From Flavobacteriaceae bacterium (GTDB lineage: Bacteria; Bacteroidota; Bacteroidia; Flavobacteriales; Flavobacteriaceae), in the NCBI GenBank assembly GCA_030625995.1, contig DAOUPU010000177.1:1-5268 (forward strand): DNA of 5,268 nt, in the 5' to 3' direction. The notes beneath the pieces are model-generated. The model worked only from the letters and a program-made list of their open reading frames with translations. It made no database searches and was not told the origin of the DNA. Within the stretch, counting starts at the first letter, position 1; each line of letters begins with the position of its first letter. The translations under genes were made by a program, and so were the position numbers. Below, piece after piece: positions 1 to 5,268 of this stretch.

Positions 1-111
1 CGTTTAGTCCTAAACAATTACATTTTTAAGGGAGAATAATTATTTTAGTATCCTTTTGTAAAAAGGATAGGTTTATAACAATTATTCTTTTAATCAAAAA
101 CCCCCTCAAAT
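1..111 (+). promoter_or_regulatory. Leader / 5' region of the large secreted protein gene
   Basis: This non-coding stretch precedes the large CDS and must hold its promoter, or part of a longer leader, unless transcription enters from an upstream gene outside the window. It is AT-rich. The 20 bases before the ATG are A- and C-rich with no convincing Shine-Dalgarno sequence, which is usual in Bacteroidota. I find no clean match to the Bacteroidota promoter (TTG near -33 with TAnnTTTG near -7). The nearest is TCCTTTTG at 51-58, with one mismatch and no good upstream TTG, so I do not call a promoter position. The region also contains a nested inverted repeat, listed separately. That the region is regulatory is inferred from position only. 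Confidence 0.4.
33..88 (+). repeat. Nested inverted repeat (two-tier hairpin) upstream of the large CDS
   Basis: There are two perfect, concentric inverted repeats. The inner one has 9-base arms, TATCCTTTT at 49-57 and AAAAGGATA at 61-69, around a 3-base loop. The outer one has 9-base arms, AGAATAATT at 33-41 and AATTATTCT at 80-88. The arms are joined by unpaired segments of 7 and 10 bases, and the outer arm is followed by TT. As RNA this would form a long hairpin with an internal loop, ending 23 bases before the start codon. It could be a terminator for an upstream gene outside the window, a 5'-UTR structure protecting or controlling the mRNA, or a protein-binding site. The pairing is seen directly; the function is unknown. 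Confidence 0.6.
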
Positions 112-234
112 ATGAAAAATATTTACTTTTTTCCTCAAAAAAGCACAATTCGTTGGAATTTTGAAAGTCGTTTTAATTATCGATGGATACTGGTCGTTTT
201 AACAATATTATACTTTTCTTTTTCGGGGTTTGCC
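112..234 (+). other. Signal peptide of the large secreted protein
   Basis: Residues 1-41. An unusually long, basic n-region of about 24 residues (Lys2, Lys10, Arg14, Arg20, Arg24) precedes a hydrophobic core, WILVVLTILYFSFSGF. Small residues at -3 and -1 (Gly39, Ala41) precede Gln42, the common Ala-Gln cleavage context of Bacteroidota exported proteins. Export through Sec is also required by the T9SS sorting domain at the other end of the protein. Confidence 0.85.
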
Positions 235-3200
235 CAAAAGAATAAAGATATTACCCCGGTTGTTTATTGTATTAAAGATATTGGAAATGGATTATATCAG
301 GCGAGTTTCGGATATGAAAATCCTACTAAAAAAGAAGTAACAATAAGCGAAGATGGCAGCATCATCAGGTCCAATAACGGTAAAAGAGTGGCTAAAGGCT
401 TGAATAAATTTAAGCCAGGATCTAATGAAAAAGTTTTTACTAAGGAATTTGGTGCTCATGATTATGTGGAATGGACAATAATTAGTAATGGTAATACACA
501 TACGGTTATCGCGAACGCAAATTCATCTAAATGTGCAGTCGATGATGGATTTATTTTCCCAGTTGTTGGTCAGGGTAATGGAAAGTATTACGATCTAATT
601 GGGATGAATTTGGGTTCATTAACGGCTGGAAACGCTGGAGATATTCCCTCAGAAATTATTTTTCAGATCAGCGAGGATAAACAAAAGGTGATGATTGTAA
701 TTGTACCTAAAGAAGGTAAATTACAAGAGGCTATGGATATGTTGCAAAATAAGTATTCTGTACCATCGTCTGATTTTTTAATTGATCCCGTCATAATTAT
801 CTCTGAAAATCTTTCAGCAATAGATGTTTATTTTCCAATCAATGAACTTGAAAGTCTGAACACAGAAATAGAGGTAATTAACTTTGCAAGAGTTTTATTT
901 CCTTCCGTTCTGGGTTCAGAACCTGGAGGTGCGGTGGTATCACAAGGAGACAGCGTTCAAAGATCTAACATTATAAGAGACTCCTATCGAATGGTCAATA
1001 ACGGACAACTAGTACCTGTAGATGGAAGAGGAATAAATATCGGAGTTATTTCTAACAGTTTTGATACACAGCCTCATACTAATGGTAAATCAAAAGGAAC
1101 AATTGATGCAGAACAGGGAGATTTGCCGGATGAGCCCCCTGTTGAAGTTTTTAAAGAATATCCTTTTGGCACGGCTTCTGATGAGGGAAGAGCGATATTA
1201 CATATTGTTCATGATGTTGCACCAGGTGCCAGATTAGGATTTTACGCCGGTGCAGTTTCACCAAGAGATATTGAACTGGGGGTTAATGTATTTAGTGAGG
1301 GAGGTTATAATATAGTTTTAGATGATTTAACATTTATAACAGAACCATTTTTTGGAGGTGGCCGAATAGCTCAGGCGATTCAATTATTTACAAGTGTGCC
1401 GGGGAGATCCTATTTTAGTTCCGCCGGAAATTTTGGGAATCGAGCGAGTCAGGCCATTTTTAGTAGTTCATTTTCGGCACCCGTAAATAATTTTCTTTCA
1501 TCTAACGTGGAAAGAGCTCATGTTTTTGACCTTAACGCGGATGGAACAGAGGATGTATTACAAAAGTTTCATGTAACTCAACCGGGAACTTTTTTAATTG
1601 TTTTACAGTGGGATGAGGGTATGGCCTCCCAGGAAAATAGCATTGGTGCTGTTGCGGATTTGGATATTTACATAGTGGACGATTTTGGTAATTTGATCGT
1701 AGGAAATAACAGAAAAAATGAAGACGGAGATGCAACTGAAATTTTAGTTTTTCAGGCTACCGGTGTCGGAGATGCCAATATAATGATCACAAGTGCCAAT
1801 GGTCCGCCTGATCCCAATCTGGCTTTTAGATATATTGTCTTTCGATCTGATGGTTTAGAGTTTTTAGAAAATTTTGGAGCGCCAACTATAAGTGGTCACG
1901 CCATGATACCTGAGGTACATGCCATTGCTGCGGCCAACTATCAAAATGTGGATAATCCGGTTCCGGAATATTATTCCTCCGATGGTGGCGTTTTACCGAA
2001 TGGCATTAATGCACATGTTACTCTTACTGCTCCCGATGGTGTACACACCAATGTAGCCTCCATTGGGCAATACAAAACAGGGGATATTTTCACTTCCTTT
2101 TTTGGAACCTCTGCTTCGGTGGGACATGCTGCTGCTACCATGGCTTTGCTTATGTCTGCCCAGCCTTCATGGTATCCGGATGGTTTACCCTTGGAAGCTG
2201 CCTCTTTAACCAACTCCCTGGCCGATCAGGCCATACAGCTTTTTAAGCAGAATGCCACTCCCGCAGGAGACGCCGATCGTGCTGGTGCCGGGTTTTTAAA
2301 TGCAGAGAAGGCTTTTAAACAAATAGCAACACAAACACCCAAGTTAAAAGTACTTAATTGGGATGACGGAATTACACCAAGTGCAGAACCTTTTGAGGTT
2401 ACAATTATTGGTGATTATTTCCCAAATGAACCTACCGTATTGTTAGACGGCATAGAACTGGAAATTGTATCTAAATCGGAAACAGAAATAATTGCAAAAG
2501 TGCCCTTATTCACAGGTAATCCAGGAGTACAGGTTAGTGCAGGTACCATAACACCAAACACGGAAGCCCAAGCAATTTCAGATCCACTAACTTTTCTGGA
2601 AGATGGTAAATTAGCGTTAAATATAATTGCTAACGATGTTTCCATTGAATATGGTCAGGCTGTAAATGTAACATTTACCGTAGAAGGATTGCCGGAAGGG
2701 GAAACTTTGGGATCTCAGGGGTTGCCTCAACTGAAATTTAATACTGCAGCCGTGTTCCCTTATCCAGATGTGAATAATTATGTAATCACACCATATTTTG
2801 AGGATGAACTAACCGAGGATCAGCTTAATAAGTTCCAAATTAACTATATGTCCGGTATTTTAAATGTAACCAAAAGAGATCTATTTATTAAAGCTACAGA
2901 TGAGATCTATAGTTATGGAGATGTAATCGACCCTATCTTAAATTATGAATATATAACAGATGGAATTGTTGATACTGAAGATTTTCTTTTAGCGATTAAA
3001 AACAGCCATCAATTGGACTATTATTCAGAAAATACTTTGGTATTGATCAACAGTTTCAAAGCCTTGGTAAATGAGTACGACATTTTAGCTCTATTGGACG
3101 GTGGAAGTTGGATATCCAGCGAGAGGACAATTGAAAACAGTTTTAAGGCACTGGTCAATGGAATGGATATTGTGAATTTAAATATGGAGCATTTTACGGA

Positions 3201-4443
3201 TTATATTGTGTCTAAAGAAAACCAGGATGGTACTACTAATTCATTTAAAGCTCTGGTTAATAGCTTTAAAGCGCTTGTAAATGCAGAGGATCTATTCAAT
3301 GGCGACGTTTCTTTTGAAAATAGCTTTAAAGCTTTGGTTAATTCAAGTGAATTAGGTGGAGAGGATGATCTGAATGATTATGCTGAGGTTTTTGTAATAG
3401 TTCATGAGGAAGATGGCTCGACCGACACAGAAGATCGCACTATTTCTAAACTGTATTCCCTAGATCTCATTACCGGTTTAGGGGTTACAAATGCTATGGA
3501 AAACAGGCATTTTGTTTATCCAGGAACTTATCTAAATGCTATGGCGGCAAATTTTAACATTACCTATGGTTTTGGAAGGCTAAATATTTTGCCCGCAGAA
3601 CTTCTCATTGAAACAAATGATTTACTTATCGACCAAGGTGAAGTACTAGATGCGAATTCTGTTATATCTACAATCAGCGGATTTGTTTACAATGAAACCA
3701 TTTCCTCAGTTTTCACGGATGGGCTGTATTATTTCGTGAATGCTGAGGGCGAGGAATACAAAGTAGGGGATGTTGGTGTCTTTGATATTTTGATAAGAGA
3801 TGTTCAGAATTATTCAGCGAAATACATAAAGCAAGGAAAAGTCTATGTGAATCCAACTGGTAATAATATAAGAAAAATTCGCACTTATTTAGATTGTGTT
3901 GAGGATAATCCAAATGACCCCAACGGATTGAATTATATAGCACATTTTAGATACGATAATCCAAATTCTGAAACAATTTACATCTTTCACGGGGAAGATA
4001 ATAATATGACCGGTAATGCGGTTTGGTCAGGAATAACACCGATAGTATTTTTACCAGGTGAGAATATATTTACAATTCTTTTTGATGGAAATAGATTGAT
4101 TTGGAATCTTACATCCAGTGATAGTACACATAAAACTTCAGTCTCCTCAGAAGCCAGTTCTGATTCTGGGAAATGTGATGCTAAGGATCTTGATGATGAT
4201 AATGCTTTTTATGAAGTGTATCCTAATCCGGTGAAAAATATTTTAACCATTCAGCAAAATATCTTGGAGACAAGCGATATTGATATTTATAATGTCTACG
4301 GAATTTTATATACCAAAGCTAAATTTGAGCGTAAGACAGAAAAAACAATTAGTATTGATATGTCTGATTTTCCAAATGGCATGTATTACGTTAGAATAGC
4401 CGGTAATAGTGGTGTTAAATTGTTTAATATTTTAAAAGAATAG
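112..4443 (+). CDS. Secreted T9SS-sorted multidomain protein with S8/S53-like peptidase domain, MBG domains and NSFKALVN repeats
   Basis: A 1443-residue exported protein. The start at 112 is chosen because it gives a signal peptide (basic n-region, hydrophobic core about 25-40, likely cleavage after Ala41 in GFA-Q); the next Met is only at 165. Domains: two-cysteine beta domain 47-142; lead-in region about 145-290; subtilase/sedolisin-like domain about 304-737; IPT/TIG-like 743-828; MBG-like units about 833-920, 922-1160 and 1161-1247; second two-cysteine domain 1252-1356; T9SS type A sorting domain 1365-1443. The peptidase has Glu358 in DEGRA where subtilisins have HGT His, SAGN with Asn440, and Ser667 in GTSA. 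The expected Asp is absent (GVISNSF, Ser314-Asn315). A beta-sandwich (about 455-585) splits the fold between Asn440 and Ser667. The product should pass through Sec, then T9SS, and be attached to the surface or released. Protease-like fold and export are well supported; activity and substrate are not. No frameshift is seen. Confidence 0.93.
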   Translation: MKNIYFFPQKSTIRWNFESRFNYRWILVVLTILYFSFSGFAQKNKDITPVVYCIKDIGNGLYQASFGYENPTKKEVTISEDGSIIRSNNGKRVAKGLNKFKPGSNEKVFTKEFGAHDYVEWTIISNGNTHTVIANANSSKCAVDDGFIFPVVGQGNGKYYDLIGMNLGSLTAGNAGDIPSEIIFQISEDKQKVMIVIVPKEGKLQEAMDMLQNKYSVPSSDFLIDPVIIISENLSAIDVYFPINELESLNTEIEVINFARVLFPSVLGSEPGGAVVSQGDSVQRSNIIRDSYRMVNNGQLVPVDGRGINIGVISNSFDTQPHTNGKSKGTIDAEQGDLPDEPPVEVFKEYPFGTASDEGRAILHIVHDVAPGARLGFYAGAVSPRDIELGVNVFSEGGYNIVLDDLTFITEPFFGGGRIAQAIQLFTSVPGRSYFSSAGNFGNRASQAIFSSSFSAPVNNFLSSNVERAHVFDLNADGTEDVLQKFHVTQPGTFLIVLQWDEGMASQENSIGAVADLDIYIVDDFGNLIVGNNRKNEDGDATEILVFQATGVGDANIMITSANGPPDPNLAFRYIVFRSDGLEFLENFGAPTISGHAMIPEVHAIAAANYQNVDNPVPEYYSSDGGVLPNGINAHVTLTAPDGVHTNVASIGQYKTGDIFTSFFGTSASVGHAAATMALLMSAQPSWYPDGLPLEAASLTNSLADQAIQLFKQNATPAGDADRAGAGFLNAEKAFKQIATQTPKLKVLNWDDGITPSAEPFEVTIIGDYFPNEPTVLLDGIELEIVSKSETEIIAKVPLFTGNPGVQVSAGTITPNTEAQAISDPLTFLEDGKLALNIIANDVSIEYGQAVNVTFTVEGLPEGETLGSQGLPQLKFNTAAVFPYPDVNNYVITPYFEDELTEDQLNKFQINYMSGILNVTKRDLFIKATDEIYSYGDVIDPILNYEYITDGIVDTEDFLLAIKNSHQLDYYSENTLVLINSFKALVNEYDILALLDGGSWISSERTIENSFKALVNGMDIVNLNMEHFTDYIVSKENQDGTTNSFKALVNSFKALVNAEDLFNGDVSFENSFKALVNSSELGGEDDLNDYAEVFVIVHEEDGSTDTEDRTISKLYSLDLITGLGVTNAMENRHFVYPGTYLNAMAANFNITYGFGRLNILPAELLIETNDLLIDQGEVLDANSVISTISGFVYNETISSVFTDGLYYFVNAEGEEYKVGDVGVFDILIRDVQNYSAKYIKQGKVYVNPTGNNIRKIRTYLDCVEDNPNDPNGLNYIAHFRYDNPNSETIYIFHGEDNNMTGNAVWSGITPIVFLPGENIFTILFDGNRLIWNLTSSDSTHKTSVSSEASSDSGKCDAKDLDDDNAFYEVYPNPVKNILTIQQNILETSDIDIYNVYGILYTKAKFERKTEKTISIDMSDFPNGMYYVRIAGNSGVKLFNILKE
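250..537 (+). repeat. Two-cysteine beta domain, N-terminal copy
   Basis: Residues 47-142. Its motifs recur near the C-terminus: an early Cys (Cys52), then GLYQASFGYENP (Tyr/Phe-rich strand ending in Asn-Pro), then F-x-PG (100-103), then F...F leading to a single Trp (VEWTI, Trp121), and a closing Cys141 in SSKC. The pattern matches a small beta domain, often with FGYxNP and F-x-PG motifs, found in many secreted bacterial proteins. I do not recall a reliable family name. The two cysteines may pair outside the cell (inference). Confidence 0.65.
1021..2322 (+). other. Subtilase/sedolisin-like (S8/S53-like) peptidase domain
   Basis: Residues about 304-737. Landmarks in order: GRGINIGVISNSFD (first strand and expected Asp site), DEGRAILHIVHDVAPGA (Glu358 at the site of the subtilisin His, with APGA typical of the fold), IVLDDL (Asp404, Asp405), YFSSAGN (oxyanion Asn440), GTSASVGHAAA (nucleophile Ser667) and RAGAGFLNA (the usual end of the fold, 723-731). 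The Glu-for-His arrangement resembles the S53-like subgroup of subtilisin-fold proteins, where Glu and Asp act with Ser. Here the Asp expected in an IGVLSDSF-type motif is Asn315, with Asp318 close by. The Pro usual after the nucleophile (GTSxxxPH) is Gly671. The domain may be a changed or inactive peptidase. Confidence 0.8.
2338..2595 (+). other. IPT/TIG-like immunoglobulin-fold domain
   Basis: Residues about 743-828, directly after the peptidase domain. The pattern is typical of IPT/TIG folds: a lead-in strand, then FEVTIIGDYFPNEPTVLLDG (I-x-G-x-x-F followed by V-x-x-x-G), then TEIIAKVP and a closing V-x-V strand with a Gly/Asn turn. It probably acts as a structural spacer or binding module outside the cell. 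The assignment rests on motif shape only. Confidence 0.55.
2608..3852 (+). other. Three tandem MBG-like beta domains, the middle one interrupted
   Basis: Three units show the MBG pattern: an opening strand with an acidic or Asn turn and YG or QG, a G-x-x-x-x-D/E stretch, and a closing strand of the L-x-I/V type before the next unit. Unit 1 is about residues 833-920 (ANDVSIEYGQ to GILNVTKR). Unit 2 is 922-1160 (KATDEIYSYGD, GIVDTEDFLLAI, then after a long insert VYPGTYLNAMAANFNITYG and GRLNIL). Unit 3 is 1161-1247 (ETNDLLIDQGE, STISGF, to GKVYVNPTG). Units 1 and 3 have the normal length of about 85-90 residues; unit 2 is about 240. MBG domains are stalk or adhesion modules of secreted bacterial proteins. 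Confidence 0.7.
3049..3342 (+). repeat. Five copies of the octapeptide NSFKALVN in an MBG-domain insert
   Basis: Exact copies lie at residues 980-987, 1009-1016, 1043-1050, 1050-1057 and 1070-1077 (DNA 3049-3072, 3136-3159, 3238-3261, 3259-3282, 3319-3342). Copies 3 and 4 share an Asn, giving a 7-residue period. Except for copy 3, which runs straight into copy 4, each copy continues as x-x-[DE]-[IL] (EYDI, GMDI, AEDL, SSEL). Spacers are of unequal length and otherwise unlike each other. Synonymous codons differ strongly between copies. The insert as a whole covers about residues 965-1128 and is acidic outside the repeats. Role unknown; a protein-level motif for packing, oligomerisation or recognition is inferred. 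Confidence 0.95.
3865..4179 (+). repeat. Two-cysteine beta domain, C-terminal copy
   Basis: Residues 1252-1356. It matches the N-terminal copy in order of motifs: YLDCVED (Cys1262), GLNYIAHFRYDNP (compare GLYQASFGYENP), FLPGEN (compare FKPGSN), IFTILFDGNRLIWNL (compare VFTKEFGAHDYVEWTI, single Trp aligned), and a closing SEASSDSGKC (compare NANSSKC). Placed between the last MBG unit and the sorting domain, it follows an arrangement I recognise from other Bacteroidota T9SS proteins (a YVNPxG strand, then L-D-C-V-E). The identity between the copies is modest, so the duplication is old, or the two domains were acquired separately. Confidence 0.7.
4204..4440 (+). other. T9SS type A C-terminal sorting domain
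   Basis: Residues 1365-1443, after an acidic linker (DLDDDN). Hallmarks: YPNPVKNILTI (1370-1380), a middle strand DIDIYNVYGILY, then IDMSDFPNGMYYVRI (1415-1429) and a final short strand ending at Lys-Glu. This is the canonical type A signal that directs proteins across the outer membrane through the type IX system, where it is normally removed and the passenger attached or released. Confidence 0.92.
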
Positions 4444-4459
4444 TGTAAATAAATATGGC

Positions 4460-5268
4460 ATGGCTGTGAACTTAAAGAATTTTTGTATATCAATATTTAT
4501 TCTGGGTTTTTTGTTGTGGCCAGCAATTTTTTTTGGTCAGAATAAGCAAATTGATAGTTTAAAAAGTAGATTGTCTTTTGAGAAAAAAGATACGACTAAA
4601 GTTCTTACCTTAAATGCAATTAGCGTTACATTATTAAATAATGAGAATATTACCGAATCACTTGAATATTCAGAAAAGGCCTATGAACTGGCCGCTCAAT
4701 TGGATTATAAAAAAGGTAAGGCCTATGCTCTAAAAAATATGGGATTGGCAGAGTATTATCAGGGAAATTTCATGCTCGTTTTAGATTATTGGACAAGGTC
4801 TATGGAAACATTTAAAGTTTTACATGATACAATTGGGATTGCAAATATGTCCAATAACTTAGGAGCTGTTTATTATAGTCAGGGAAGTAATGCAAAAGCA
4901 ATCGATTATTATTTGGAATCTTTGAGTCTCGCTGAAAAAATAAAGGATACTCTACGAATAACCTCGGTGCTGCCTAATATTGGTGCTATATATGGTGATA
5001 TGCTCAATTATGATAATGCATTGAAATACTTCAATCAAATGGAGCAATATCTTCAGGCTGTTAATAATAAACAAGTTACATCTTATTATTTGATGGGGCT
5101 AGGTGAGATCTATAGAAAAAAAGAAGACCTCGATATGGCATTAAAATTTTATAAAGATGCCTTGCCAATTAATGAAAACACAACTTTTTATGCGCACAAC
5201 CTAACTATGATCGGGACAGTTGAGTTAAAAAAAGGAAATACTGAGAAATCAATAGAATATTTAAATCT
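4460..5268 (+). CDS. Exported TPR-repeat protein, N-terminal part (runs off the window end)
   Basis: An open frame from ATG 4460 to the window end, 269 complete codons, with no stop seen. The start gives a signal peptide or N-terminal anchor (hydrophobic ISIFILGFLLWPAIFFG, then Gln27). ATG 4455 is in another frame and stops after four codons. TPR-like units of about 40 residues follow: roughly 48-81, 88-121, 128-161 (NNLGAVYYSQGSNAKAIDYY, the clearest), 168-201, 208-238 and 244 onward. They show the usual G-x-x-Y, Gly/Asn turn and A-x-x-Y/F positions. It begins 16 bases after the preceding stop codon on the same strand, with A/T-rich sequence and no terminator-like hairpin between, so co-transcription is likely. 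In Bacteroidota such TPR arrays often precede a membrane segment and a histidine kinase, DNA-binding or cyclase domain; which one applies here cannot be seen. Confidence 0.88.
   Translation, partial: MAVNLKNFCISIFILGFLLWPAIFFGQNKQIDSLKSRLSFEKKDTTKVLTLNAISVTLLNNENITESLEYSEKAYELAAQLDYKKGKAYALKNMGLAEYYQGNFMLVLDYWTRSMETFKVLHDTIGIANMSNNLGAVYYSQGSNAKAIDYYLESLSLAEKIKDTLRITSVLPNIGAIYGDMLNYDNALKYFNQMEQYLQAVNNKQVTSYYLMGLGEIYRKKEDLDMALKFYKDALPINENTTFYAHNLTMIGTVELKKGNTEKSIEYLN

Noticed and set aside
51..58. Possible Bacteroidota -7 element (TCCTTTTG against TAnnTTTG)
   Set aside because: It has a mismatch at a key base, lacks a good TTG at the right distance, and overlaps the inner arm of the inverted repeat.
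292..501. Minus-strand open frame of 69 codons
   Set aside because: It lies wholly within the large plus-strand CDS, has no recognisable domain and has a composition expected of an antisense shadow.
1532..1735. Minus-strand open frame of 67 codons
   Set aside because: Antisense to the peptidase domain, with no recognisable motif; it is a shadow of the real frame.
1971..2213. Minus-strand open frame of 80 codons, in a locally more GC-rich stretch
   Set aside because: The higher GC is explained by the Ala/Gly/Pro-rich protease core around Ser667. The antisense product has no signal, domain or leader.
2415..2645. Minus-strand open frame of 76 codons
   Set aside because: Antisense to the IPT/TIG-like domain, with nothing recognisable in it.
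3322..3333. Perfect 12-base palindrome AGCTTTAAAGCT
   Set aside because: It arises from encoding Ser-Phe-Lys-Ala with these codons. The other copies of the peptide do not keep it, so it is not a selected DNA site.
3049..3342. CRISPR-like or DNA-level repeat array
   Set aside because: The repeat units differ at many bases, spacing is irregular and all lie in frame in a coding sequence; the conservation is at the protein level.
3713..3943. Minus-strand open frame of 76 codons
   Set aside because: Antisense to the third MBG-like unit; the His/Leu/Tyr-rich translation is typical of a shadow frame.
4455..4469. Alternative ATG for the TPR gene at 4455
   Set aside because: It encodes only four residues before a stop. 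ATG 4460, in a different frame, opens the long frame with a signal peptide.

Overview
The window looks like chromosome from a member of the Bacteroidota, most likely a flavobacterium-like lineage. The DNA is AT-rich, the translation starts are preceded by A/T-rich sequence rather than a clear Shine-Dalgarno, and the main protein combines a signal peptide ending at Ala-Gln, MBG-type beta domains and a type A C-terminal sorting domain of the type IX secretion system (T9SS).

Layout: positions 1-111 are non-coding leader with a two-tier inverted repeat. Positions 112-4443 (+) encode one 1443-residue secreted multidomain protein. Its order is signal peptide; a two-cysteine beta domain; a lead-in region; a subtilase/sedolisin-like (S8/S53) domain split by a beta-sandwich insert; an IPT/TIG-like domain; three MBG-like units; a second copy of the two-cysteine domain; and the T9SS sorting domain. 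After a 16-base gap, an unfinished CDS (4460 to the window end, +) encodes the N-terminal part of an exported TPR protein, probably co-transcribed with the first gene. Its effector domain, if any, lies outside the window.

The most striking signal is in the second MBG-like unit. It is stretched to about 240 residues by an insert that carries five identical copies of the octapeptide NSFKALVN, two of them fused head to tail at a 7-residue period. The copies are identical in protein but use different synonymous codons almost everywhere codon choice allows, including TCN versus AGY serine codons and all four alanine codons. This pattern points to selection on the peptide rather than a recent DNA duplication. 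The peptidase domain is also non-canonical: it has Glu in place of the subtilisin His, Ser-Asn where the Asp is expected, and a retained GTS serine. Its activity cannot be assumed.

Inferred working picture: a cell-surface or secreted protease-like protein exported by the Sec system and then T9SS, followed by a TPR protein that may be part of a sensory or regulatory protein.
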